Assembly: GCA_038532435.1 (NCBI GenBank)
Contig: JBCBAP010000058.1
Location: forward strand, 1 to 21,907
Direction of reading: 5' to 3'
DNA: 21,907 nt
Origin: JBCBAP01 sp038532435
GTDB taxonomy: Bacteria; Pseudomonadota; Alphaproteobacteria; Rhodobacterales; Rhodobacteraceae
Shown here one piece after another: positions 1 through 6,517 of this stretch (the first letter of the stretch is position 1; each line of letters begins with the position of its first letter). The notes beneath the pieces are model-generated. The model had not been told where the DNA came from. It saw only the letters and a program-made list of their open reading frames with translations, and searched no databases. The position numbers were made by a program, and so were the translations under genes.

Positions 1-542
1 TGCAGTCGCGGCTGGACCCGGGGCCCGCGCGGGAGGCGTTCGCGGCGGCGGATAACATGACCGAGCAGCTCACCGCGCTCACCTGCCTCGTCCGCGCGGG
101 CGCCGGGGCGGATGCGCTCGCGGCGTTCGAGGATCAGTGGCAGCACGACCGGCTGGTTATGGACAAATGGTTTGCCGTTCAGGCCACCTTCACCCCGCCG
201 GATAAGGCCGTCGACACGGTGACCGCGCTCACGGATCATCCCGCCTTCGACTGGAAGAACCCGAACCGGTTCCGTTCGCTTCTCGGGGCGTTTGCCGCGG
301 GCAATGCGGCCGGGTTCCACGCTCCCGGCGGCGGGGGATATGCGCTCCTCGCGGACTGGCTCATCCGGCTCGACCCAGTGAACCCGCAAACGACCGCCGG
401 GCTCGCCGGGGCGTTCGAAACCTGGCGGTGGTACGACGCCGAGAGACAGATGCTCATGTCCGACGCGCTGGAGCGTGTGGCGAGCCAACCCACGCTTTCC
501 AAGGATACCGGAGAGATCGTCGGGCGCATCCGCGCCGCCTGA
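1..542 (+). CDS. pepN: Aminopeptidase N, C-terminal fragment (5' end outside window)
   Basis: This is the last 180 or so codons of an M1-family zinc aminopeptidase of the PepN type, which removes N-terminal residues from peptides in the cytoplasm. The frame is open from position 3 at the left edge. Its residues include an ADNMTEQLTAL stretch, WQHDRLVMDKWFAVQA, and near the end NPNRFRSLLGAFA and DWLIRLDPVNPQ. These match the helical C-terminal domain (DUF3458 type) of proteobacterial PepN from memory of the family. The catalytic HExxH part lies outside the window, so activity cannot be judged here. The frame ends in TGA at 540-542. The gene is convergent with the oxidoreductase that follows. 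An internal ATG at 57 is not a real start, because the homologous sequence continues upstream of it. Confidence 0.9.
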   Translation, partial: QSRLDPGPAREAFAAADNMTEQLTALTCLVRAGAGADALAAFEDQWQHDRLVMDKWFAVQATFTPPDKAVDTVTALTDHPAFDWKNPNRFRSLLGAFAAGNAAGFHAPGGGGYALLADWLIRLDPVNPQTTAGLAGAFETWRWYDAERQMLMSDALERVASQPTLSKDTGEIVGRIRAA

Positions 543-579
543 GGGGCAGCCGCCGGGGCATCCGCTCCGCCATCGCCGT

Positions 580-599
580 CTGACGCCTCCGCCCGTCAG
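580..599. terminator. Hairpin between convergent pepN and ior
   Basis: CTGACG at 580-585 pairs with CGTCAG at 594-599 around an 8-base loop, 38 bases after the pepN stop. There is no T tract on either strand, so it is at best a weak or bidirectional terminator. The rest of 543-677 holds no gene that I can support. Confidence 0.35.
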
Positions 600-677
600 G
601 GAGTGAGGAAAAGGGGGGGCGGGCGGGGCACGGCGCGTCGATCAGCGGCTCCTGAAAGGGGCCGTGAGATCGCGCGC

Positions 678-3600
678 TTACTCCGCAGCCTCCGCCAGCG
701 GAGCACCTCCGGCGCGGAACCCGGCGAGCAATTCTTCCCGCCGTTTGGCTGCCGCCGCCGCGTTGGCCTCCTTCACATGGCCGAAGCCCTTGATCTGAAG
801 CGGCAGCCGCGCGATCGCCTGGGCGAGATCGACGGTCTGCGGTGTCACGTCCGCCAGCACCTCCGCCATGTCCCGCTCGTACTCACCGATCAGCGCCCGC
901 TCCATGCGCCGCTCCGCCGTTCGACCGAACGGGTCAAGCGCCGTGCCCCGCAGGGCGCGGAACCTGGCGAGCAGCTTCATCGCGCCCAGCATCCAGGGCC
1001 CGAATTCCCGCTTTATCAGACGCCCCTCGCTGTCCTTTCGCGAAAAGATCGGTGGGGCGAGGTGGAACCGCAGCCCGGTGACCCCGTCGAACCGCTCCGC
1101 CACGGCAGCCTCCAGCGTTTCCGCATGAAGGCGCGCGACCTCGTACTCATCCTTGTAGGTGAGAAGCTTGTGATAGCCCTCGGCAACCGCCCGCGCGACG
1201 TCCTCGCCCGCCGCCTCCGCGCGCGTCACGAGCGCGCGGTATTTGTTCGCGAGGGCTGCGTTCTGGTACTTCACGAGGTGATCCGCGCGGAAATCGACCA
1301 TATCGGCAAGCGTCGCCGGAGCATCCTCCCGCTCCGCAATCGCGGCGGCCGCCTCGACGGGCGCATGCACCGCCCAGCGGCCAAGCTCGAAGGCGCTCAG
1401 GTTGCCCTCGACCCCCGCCCCGTTCATGCGGATCGCCTCGAGGATCGCGTCACGGCTTAGGGGCACCAGACCCGCCTGCCAGGCCGCGCCCAGCATCAGC
1501 ACGTTTGCGTAGATCGCGTCGCCCAGAACCCGCTCCGCCAGCTTGGTCGCGTTCAGCATCGACAGACCATCCGCGCCGAGACGTGCCCGCAGCGCGAGCG
1601 TCATACGGTCCGTGGGCAGTTTGAAGTCGGTATTGCGGGTGAAGTCCCCGGTGATGATCTCGTGGGCATTGCAGACCGCGCGGGTCCGCCCCCGGGTCAT
1701 GAGACCCAGGGTCTTGGCCCCGGCAGCGACGACCATGTCACCGCCGATCACCGCATCCGCCTCCCCGACAGCGACACGGATCGCGCTGATGTCCGAGGGT
1801 GCGTTCGCGATCCGGCAATGGATATGCACCGCGCCGCCCTTCTGCGCGAGGCCCGCCATCTCCATCACGCCCGCGCCCTTGCCCTCGAGCCGCGCGGCCA
1901 TGGCAAGGAGCGCGCCGACGGTCACCACACCGGTGCCGCCCACGCCGGTGATGACGATGTTGTGGGTGCCGTCGATTGCGGGCAGTGCGGGATCCGGCAA
2001 ATCGCCGGTCGCCACATCTACGGTGGCGGCCTTCTTCACTGTCGCACCCTCGACGGTGACGAAGGAGGGGCAGAACCCCTTGAGGCAGGAGAAATCCTTG
2101 TTGCAGCTCGACTGGTCGATCTGCCGCTTCCGCCCCAGTTCGGTTTCGAGCGGCAGGATGGAGACGCAGTTCGACTGAACCCCGCAATCGCCGCAGCCCT
2201 CGCAGACCGCCGGATTGATGAACACGCGCTTGTCCGGGTCCGGGAACTTGCCGCGCTTGCGCCGCCGCCGTTTCTCCGCCGCGCAGGTCTGGACGTAGAC
2301 GATGGCGGAAACGCCCGGGACCTCCCGCAGCTCCTTTTGGACCGCATCGAACTCGTCCCGGGTCCGCATCTCCACCGGGAAGGCCGCGGGATCCACCTCC
2401 TCCTTCGGGTCATAGACCCCGACAACACGGGAGACGCCGAGCGCCAGAAGCTCCCGGCAGATCCGATCTGCGGACAGATCGCCGTCGTTCTTCTGCCCGC
2501 CGGTCATGGCGACAGCATCATTGTAGAGGATCTTGTAGGTGATGTTGGTGCCCGCCATCAACGCGGCCCGGATCGCCTGCACCCCGGAATGGTTGTAGGT
2601 GCCGTCGCCGAGGTTCTGGAACACGTGGGGCGTTTTGGAGAACGGCGCCTCCCCGATCCAGTTCGCCCCCTCGCCCCCCATATGGGTGAAGCCGAGCGTC
2701 TCCCGATCCATCCACTGCACCATGTAGTGGCAGCCGATGCCCGCATAGGCGCGGGAGCCGTCTGGCACCTTGGTGGAGGAATTGTGCGGACAACCTGAGC
2801 AGAACCATGGCAGCCGTGCCGCGATATCCTCCGCATTGTCCGACTTCACCGCGTCGTTCAGCACCTGCATCGCCGTGGTGAGTTTCGAGGTCTCGATCCC
2901 TTCGCCGACGAGCAGCCCGCCGAGCTTGCGGGCGATGCCCACGGGCTCGAGCGCGCCCTTGACGGTGAAAAGCTCCGATCCGTCTTCGTACTTCCAGCCC
3001 ACGACCCGGCGACCGCGCCGGTCGTCGAAGATCGCCTCCTTGATCTGGACCTCGAGAAGCTTGCGCTTTTCCTCGACGACGATGATGAGCTCCAACCCCT
3101 CCGCCCAGTCGTGGAAGCTCTCCATGTCGAGCGGCCAGACCATGCCGACCTTCCAGGTGGTGATGCCGAGCCGCCGCGCCTCCGCATCATCAATGCCCAG
3201 CAGGTCCAGCGCGTGCTGGGTGTCGAGCCAGCTCTTGCCCGCGCTCACGATCCCGATGCGGGCGCCGGCCTCACCGTGTACCCGCTTGTCGATACGGTTC
3301 GCGCGCCCGAACGCTTCCGCGGCGAAGCGCTTGTGATCGTGGAGCCGCGCCTCCTGTTCCGTTGGCGTATCGACGAGCCGGATGTTGAGCCCTTCCTCGG
3401 GCATGACGAAATCCGTCGGCAAAACGATCTGCATGCGATCGGGGCGTCCATCGACGACCTCCGTGACCTCCACCGTGTCCTTGAGGCACTTGATGCCCAC
3501 CCAGCACCCGGAGTACCGGCTGAGCGCCCAGCCGAGCACGCCATAGTCCAGCACCTCCTGCACCCCGGCGGGGCTCAGGATCGGGACAAGCGCGTCGAGA

Positions 3601-4088
3601 AGCGCAAATTCGGACTGGTGGAGGACCGTGGACGACTCGCCCGTGTGATCGTCGCCCATCGCAACCAACACACCGCCAAGCATGGATGTTCCGGCCATGT
3701 TGGCGTGGCGGAACACATCGCCGGTCCGGTCCACACCGGGCCCCTTGCCGTACCAGAGGCCGAAAACACCGTCGAATTTGCCCTCTCCGCGCAGTTCCGC
3801 CTGCTGTGCGCCCCAAAGTGCGGTGGCCGCGAGATCCTCGTTTAGCCCGGTCTGGAACACCACATCGGAAGCCTCCAGAGCCTTCGCCGCGCGCCACATC
3901 TGCTGATCGACACCGCCAAGGGGCGAGCCCCGGTAGCCTGTCACCAGACCTGCGGTGTTGTGCCCAGCGGTCCTGTCCCGCGCCTTTTGTATGATGGGCA
4001 ATCGCACCAGCGCCTGTATCCCGCTCAGCAAGACCGTGTCCTTTTCCAGGTCATATCGGTCGTTGAGCGACACGGAGTGCAGGGTCAT
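678..4088 (-). CDS. Indolepyruvate ferredoxin oxidoreductase, fused single-chain form
   Basis: This 1136-residue enzyme is predicted to oxidatively decarboxylate aryl pyruvates such as indolepyruvate to aryl-acetyl-CoA, with thiamine diphosphate and iron-sulfur clusters passing electrons to a ferredoxin-like acceptor. The N-terminal half is IorA-like: a GYRGSPLGGVD segment near the start, CSGCPHN at 430-436, and the thiamine-diphosphate GDG at 494-496. A ferredoxin-like cluster follows (C629-x2-C632-x2-C635, C641), then a second Cys group (SCNKDFSCLKGFC). From GVGGTG at 715-720 the chain is IorB-like, and it ends in a long C-terminal extension. Such fusions of about 1150 residues are usual in aerobic proteobacteria, whereas archaeal enzymes have two subunits. 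The start is the ATG at 4088, with family-like sequence (LNDRYDLEKDTVLLSGIQAL) straight after it. The gene is divergent from the HxlR regulator at 4333, which may control it. Confidence 0.93.
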   Translation of the reverse strand: MTLHSVSLNDRYDLEKDTVLLSGIQALVRLPIIQKARDRTAGHNTAGLVTGYRGSPLGGVDQQMWRAAKALEASDVVFQTGLNEDLAATALWGAQQAELRGEGKFDGVFGLWYGKGPGVDRTGDVFRHANMAGTSMLGGVLVAMGDDHTGESSTVLHQSEFALLDALVPILSPAGVQEVLDYGVLGWALSRYSGCWVGIKCLKDTVEVTEVVDGRPDRMQIVLPTDFVMPEEGLNIRLVDTPTEQEARLHDHKRFAAEAFGRANRIDKRVHGEAGARIGIVSAGKSWLDTQHALDLLGIDDAEARRLGITTWKVGMVWPLDMESFHDWAEGLELIIVVEEKRKLLEVQIKEAIFDDRRGRRVVGWKYEDGSELFTVKGALEPVGIARKLGGLLVGEGIETSKLTTAMQVLNDAVKSDNAEDIAARLPWFCSGCPHNSSTKVPDGSRAYAGIGCHYMVQWMDRETLGFTHMGGEGANWIGEAPFSKTPHVFQNLGDGTYNHSGVQAIRAALMAGTNITYKILYNDAVAMTGGQKNDGDLSADRICRELLALGVSRVVGVYDPKEEVDPAAFPVEMRTRDEFDAVQKELREVPGVSAIVYVQTCAAEKRRRRKRGKFPDPDKRVFINPAVCEGCGDCGVQSNCVSILPLETELGRKRQIDQSSCNKDFSCLKGFCPSFVTVEGATVKKAATVDVATGDLPDPALPAIDGTHNIVITGVGGTGVVTVGALLAMAARLEGKGAGVMEMAGLAQKGGAVHIHCRIANAPSDISAIRVAVGEADAVIGGDMVVAAGAKTLGLMTRGRTRAVCNAHEIITGDFTRNTDFKLPTDRMTLALRARLGADGLSMLNATKLAERVLGDAIYANVLMLGAAWQAGLVPLSRDAILEAIRMNGAGVEGNLSAFELGRWAVHAPVEAAAAIAEREDAPATLADMVDFRADHLVKYQNAALANKYRALVTRAEAAGEDVARAVAEGYHKLLTYKDEYEVARLHAETLEAAVAERFDGVTGLRFHLAPPIFSRKDSEGRLIKREFGPWMLGAMKLLARFRALRGTALDPFGRTAERRMERALIGEYERDMAEVLADVTPQTVDLAQAIARLPLQIKGFGHVKEANAAAAAKRREELLAGFRAGGAPLAEAAE

Positions 4089-4130
4089 GATGGGCCTCCC
4101 AAGCTGATCAATGACGGCGTTCGACGGGTC

Positions 4131-4142
4131 TTTGTAAACAAA
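4131..4142. promoter_or_regulatory. Dyad TTTGT-AA-ACAAA near the ior transcription start
   Basis: TTTGT and ACAAA are inverted around AA, at the predicted start of the ior transcript. It contains the half-site TGTAAA, which recurs in the dyad in front of the HxlR gene (4287-4304). The shared half-site suggests one regulator for both genes. Confidence 0.35.
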
Positions 4143-4169
4143 TATAGGTCAGAGCTTATGACCTTCAAA
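4142..4169 (-). promoter_or_regulatory. Probable promoter of the ior gene
   Basis: Read on the minus strand there is a -35-like TTTGAA (4169-4164), a 16-base spacer and a -10-like CTATAT (4147-4142). Transcription would start near 4135, about 47 bases before the ATG. The CTATAT box agrees with other probable promoters in this window. Confidence 0.5.
4146..4164. promoter_or_regulatory. Operator-like dyad in the spacer of the ior promoter
   Basis: AGGTCA (4146-4151) and TGACCT (4159-4164) form a perfect 6-bp inverted repeat with a 7-base centre. It fills the spacer between the predicted -35 and -10 boxes of the ior promoter. A protein bound there would be expected to affect RNA polymerase directly. 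Which protein is unknown. Confidence 0.4.
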
Positions 4170-4286
4170 GAGAATTTTCTCCCTATCAGTCTCTTTTTGC
4201 CACTTAACCATCAAGTTTTTTGGAGGTCGGGAGAATTAGCAGAAGCATTCGTGTCCAGTTCGGTATACAGTTTCGGCATGGCTCAA

Positions 4287-4304
4287 TGTAAATTCTAGTT
4301 TACA
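4287..4304. promoter_or_regulatory. Dyad TGTAAA-N6-TTTACA upstream of the HxlR gene
   Basis: This perfect 6-bp inverted repeat has a 6-base centre (TTCTAG) and ends 28 bases before the GTG start of the HxlR-type regulator. Its position fits an autoregulatory operator. HxlR-family dimers are known to bind inverted repeats in front of their own and divergent genes. Binding here is inferred. Confidence 0.4.
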
Positions 4305-4332
4305 ACAGCCGATCGAAAGTGAGGATGACACA

Positions 4333-4659
4333 GTGTCAGACGTGACCAACAGCAATGATCGTACGGACGCCCCGGCGCTCGAACAGATCGGTGATCGCTG
4401 GACCCTGCTGATCATCTGGGCATCGCTGAACGGGATCACCCGGTTCGACGACTATCAACGGCATCTCGGGGTCGCACGGAACATCCTGTCGACCCGCCTG
4501 CGCCGTCTGCTGGACCTTGGCGTTCTCGTCAAGCGCCCGGTGCATGACGGGGCCCGGCGGCTGGAGTATCGCGTGACACCGAAGGGACAGGACCTGCGCT
4601 CAGCGCTCGAGCAGATCGAGATCTGGGGCGAGAAGTGGGACGTCGCGCAACGGCGGTGA
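4333..4659 (+). CDS. HxlR-family winged-helix transcriptional regulator
   Basis: A 108-residue protein with the HxlR/MarR-like winged helix. An IGDRWTLLIIWASLNGITRF segment (about 19-38) matches the family's 'IGGKWTLLIL' helix. It is followed by a recognition helix region (ARNILSTRLRRLLDLGVL) and the wing (RRLEYRVTPKG). The start is GTG at 4333, preceded by GAGG. The ATG at 4325 runs into a stop after six codons and cannot be used. Many HxlR proteins carry an N-terminal Cys (CPVARAL-type) used for redox or quinone/aldehyde sensing. This one has DAPALEQ there and no Cys anywhere in the chain, so thiol sensing is unlikely. The divergent position and shared dyads suggest it controls itself and the indolepyruvate oxidoreductase. 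The ligand is unknown. Confidence 0.88.
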   Translation: MSDVTNSNDRTDAPALEQIGDRWTLLIIWASLNGITRFDDYQRHLGVARNILSTRLRRLLDLGVLVKRPVHDGARRLEYRVTPKGQDLRSALEQIEIWGEKWDVAQRR

Positions 4660-4678
4660 TACGGCCTGGATGACCGGC

Positions 4679-4699
4679 TCGGGATGCATTACATCCCGA
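4679..4699. terminator. Bidirectional hairpin between convergent genes
   Basis: TCGGGATG (4679-4686) and CATCCCGA (4692-4699) form a perfect 8-bp stem with a 5-base loop in the short gap between the HxlR gene and the convergent secreted-protein gene. There is no T tract. It could end or stabilise transcripts from both sides. Confidence 0.5.
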
Positions 4700-4706
4700 C
4701 GGATCG

Positions 4707-5081
4707 CTATTCCAACGCGAAATCGAACGCCTGAATGGTGTTGGGTACGGGCTGGCCCCGTGCGTCCACGCGCACCGCGCCGAGGCCCACGCCCCGGCGG
4801 CTCTCTTCGACATAGACGAACATGCGGTTGCCATCGAGCTCCACGATACCCGTGGCCTTGTCCCCCTCGATGGGCAGGTCGATCACGCCTTCGCCCCTGA
4901 CCGGGTCGGTGAGCACGCCCCGCAGCCGCCCCTCCTCGACCCGCAGCGTCAGGCGCAGTTCCCGCCCCGCATCGAGGCCGACATACCTGCCGCCGACGTC
5001 CGCAAGGTCCGCCTGCGCATCGCCTGCGCACAGCACCGCCACACCGAGGGCGAAGAGACCGGCAGAACCCCGCAAACGCAC
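4707..5081 (-). CDS. Small secreted protein of unknown function
   Basis: I do not recognise a family. With the chosen start the product is 124 residues. The first 22 or so form a typical Sec signal peptide (MRLRGSAGLFALGVAVLCAG, then DAQA before the likely cleavage). A probable beta-rich domain of about 100 residues follows (ADVGGRYVGLDAGRELRLTL, then LRGVLTDPV and NRMFVYVEES). It has no Cys in the mature part and ends in IQAFDFALE. The GTG at 5081 is preferred because a strong GGAGGA lies 6 bases before it and because the signal peptide then begins at residue 1. The longer frame from 5123 adds 14 residues that would spoil the signal peptide and lacks a good ribosome site. The protein is probably periplasmic. 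It is divergent from the LysR gene at 5144, but a functional link is only inferred. Confidence 0.75.
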   Translation of the reverse strand: MRLRGSAGLFALGVAVLCAGDAQADLADVGGRYVGLDAGRELRLTLRVEEGRLRGVLTDPVRGEGVIDLPIEGDKATGIVELDGNRMFVYVEESRRGVGLGAVRVDARGQPVPNTIQAFDFALE

Positions 5082-5143
5082 TATCCATCCTCCGACTTTC
5101 CGGGCATAACCATGTGACATCAAGCTGAGGCGGCGGTCAACGT

Positions 5144-6067
5144 ATGGTCGGACTGGGTGTTGTCGATTGGGATAAGTTGCGGATTTTCCACGCTGTTGCG
5201 GATGTGGGAAGCCTGACCCATGCGGGTGAAGCGCTGCACCTGAGCCAATCCGCCGTGTCCCGGCAGATCCGGGGACTTGAGGAGACGCTGAATGTCACCC
5301 TCTTCCACCGCCACGCCCGCGGGCTCATCCTGACCGAGCAGGGGGAGCTGCTTTATTCCGCGACCCGCGACATGGCCAAACGGCTCGCCACCGCCGCCGC
5401 CCGCATCCGCGACAGCGAGGATGAGGTGTATGGCGAGCTGCGGGTGACCACGAGCACCGGTTTTGGCACGCTCTGGCTCGCGCCTCGGCTCACGCGGCTC
5501 TACAAGCGTTTCCCGAACCTGAAGATCAACCTGCTGCTGACCGAACGGGTCGTCGATCTGCCGATGCGGGAGGCGGATCTGGCCATCCGGCTCAAGGAGC
5601 CGAGCCAGGCGGACCTCATCCGCCGCCGGCTGATGGACGTGCGCATGCGCTTCTACGCCTCCGAAAGCTACATCGAGGAGAACGGGCTGCCGGAAACGAG
5701 CGAGGAGCTCATGCGCCACCCGATCGTCGCCTACAGCCCCGACGCGCCACAGGTGAATGCGGGGCGTGTCTGGCTCGACCCGTTCCTCAGCTCCGATCAC
5801 GCATCGCACTTTACGGTAAACAATTATTTCGGTGTGCTGCAGGCGGTTCTGCACGGGTTGGGCATCGGCGCCCTGCCCGACTATGTGACCGTCGACACCC
5901 CCAACCTGGTCAATGTGGTGCCCGCCCAGTCGAGCGCGGTTGTCCCGGTTTATCTCGCATATCCAGAGGAATTGCGGCACTCCAAGCGGGTCGCGGCCTT
6001 CCGCGATTTCGTGCTTGAGGAAATCGGGCTCTTCAAGAAATCCCAGCGCGAGGCCGCGACGGCCTGA
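5144..6067 (+). CDS. LysR-family regulator, LsrB/VtlR-like
   Basis: This 307-residue LysR-type regulator has an N-terminal winged helix-turn-helix (DWDKLRIFHAVADVGSLTHA, then LHLSQSAVSRQI) and a C-terminal effector-binding domain. The opening, including FHRHARGLILTEQGE, closely resembles rhizobial LsrB and Brucella/Agrobacterium VtlR as I remember them. Those regulators act with, and can activate, adjacent AbcR small RNA genes. Here an sRNA-like unit lies directly downstream (6156-6227), the expected context. The start is the ATG at 5144 with AGGCGG 7 bases upstream, and the family's DWDKLRIF motif begins at residue 8. The stop is followed at once by a perfect dyad (6070-6087). The specific ligand is unknown. 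The LysR call is certain, the LsrB/VtlR orthology likely. Confidence 0.93.
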   Translation: MVGLGVVDWDKLRIFHAVADVGSLTHAGEALHLSQSAVSRQIRGLEETLNVTLFHRHARGLILTEQGELLYSATRDMAKRLATAAARIRDSEDEVYGELRVTTSTGFGTLWLAPRLTRLYKRFPNLKINLLLTERVVDLPMREADLAIRLKEPSQADLIRRRLMDVRMRFYASESYIEENGLPETSEELMRHPIVAYSPDAPQVNAGRVWLDPFLSSDHASHFTVNNYFGVLQAVLHGLGIGALPDYVTVDTPNLVNVVPAQSSAVVPVYLAYPEELRHSKRVAAFRDFVLEEIGLFKKSQREAATA

Positions 6068-6069
6068 CA

Positions 6070-6087
6070 CCGCCATGCACATGGCGG
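6070..6087. promoter_or_regulatory. Perfect dyad CCGCCATG-CA-CATGGCGG after the LysR stop
   Basis: An 8-bp perfect inverted repeat with a 2-base centre begins 3 bases after the LysR stop codon. It may be a transcript-end hairpin for the regulator or a second binding site upstream of the sRNA. The sequence alone does not decide between these. Confidence 0.4.
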
Positions 6088-6095
6088 GTAGCTGG

Positions 6096-6115
6096 TATGC
6101 AGCCAAAAATGCAAT
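6096..6115 (+). promoter_or_regulatory. Candidate LysR activator site upstream of the sRNA
   Basis: TATGCA (6096-6101) and TGCAAT (6110-6115) form an imperfect dyad around an A-rich centre, with T6096 and A6108 in a T-N11-A arrangement. It lies roughly 41-60 bases before the predicted sRNA start, where LysR activators usually bind. Binding is inferred. Confidence 0.35.
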
Positions 6116-6121
6116 CCGCGC

Positions 6122-6150
6122 TTGTTCCGAAAGGGCGTGGGACCTATATG
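6122..6150 (+). promoter_or_regulatory. Probable promoter of the AbcR-like sRNA
   Basis: TTGTTC (6122-6127) and CTATAT (6144-6149) are separated by 16 bases (17 if the -10 is read as TATATG). The start would be near 6156. The CTATAT box matches the one proposed for the ior gene. Confidence 0.5.
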
Positions 6151-6155
6151 CACTT

Positions 6156-6227
6156 TCGAAGGCAGGCGATGCCTGACTTCATACCTCCCTGTTGGACTTG
6201 GGCCGAGCATTGCTCGGCCTTTTTTTT
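6156..6227 (+). ncRNA. Candidate AbcR-like (alpha-r15/suhB type) small RNA
   Basis: A unit of about 72 bases with no open frame lies between a promoter-like sequence and a strong intrinsic terminator. It begins with a short hairpin (AGGCA...TGCCT, about 6160-6174). A mostly unpaired stretch with ACCUCCCU (6183-6190) follows, complementary to Shine-Dalgarno sequences, and the unit ends in the terminator at 6201-6227. Known AbcR RNAs of Rhizobiales have exposed CUCCC-type anti-SD motifs, repress transporter mRNAs, and often sit beside an LsrB/VtlR regulator. All three structural points and the neighbour fit here. It is shorter than the known AbcR RNAs (about 110-120 nt) and shows only one clear anti-SD motif. 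The call is an inference from context and structure. The alternative is a long LysR 3' end with a plain terminator. Confidence 0.55.
6201..6227 (+). terminator. Strong intrinsic terminator
   Basis: GGCCGAGC (6201-6208) pairs with GCTCGGCC (6212-6219) around a 3-base loop and is followed directly by eight T residues. This is the clearest rho-independent terminator in the window and ends the candidate sRNA. Confidence 0.9.
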
Positions 6228-6283
6228 GGCTTGCCAGCGCCCGCGCTCTCTGCACCTCTGGCGCGAGATGGGAGGGAGCGTGC

Positions 6284-6517
6284 ATGGACCGCCGGAAGAT
6301 CACCACAATCTGCGAAGTGACGGGCTCGGCCCTCGCGATCGCCTACGCGATGCTCATCGCGTCGAACACGGGCAACGAAGTGCTCGGCTTCGGCCTTTTG
6401 CTGATCTCGGCGCTTTTGTTCGCGGGCTGGGCGGTGATCGATCGCCGCTGGGCCTTCCTGCTGCTGCAGGGGTTCTACGCCGCCTCAGCGGTCATCGGCC
6501 TGATCCGCTGGGGGTGA
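6284..6517 (+). CDS. Small membrane protein of unknown function
   Basis: A 77-residue protein that I cannot assign to a named family. Two or three hydrophobic segments are visible: about 13-26 (TGSALAIAYAMLIA), 34-51 (LGFGLLLISALLFAGWAV) and 57-74 (AFLLLQGFYAASAVIGLI). Short charged stretches at the N-terminus (MDRRK) and in the middle (IDRR) separate them. The architecture resembles fragments of small transporters or membrane anchors, but no diagnostic motif is present. The start is the ATG at 6284, with GGGAGGGAG just upstream. The longer open frame to the left runs through the sRNA and terminator and is rejected. Its last 33 bases overlap the end of the convergent LysR gene. Confidence 0.7.
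   Translation: MDRRKITTICEVTGSALAIAYAMLIASNTGNEVLGFGLLLISALLFAGWAVIDRRWAFLLLQGFYAASAVIGLIRWG

Noticed and set aside
4707..5123. Assignment of the secreted protein to the DUF2147 family
   Set aside because: Only size and a signal peptide agree; the family's typical motifs are not present.
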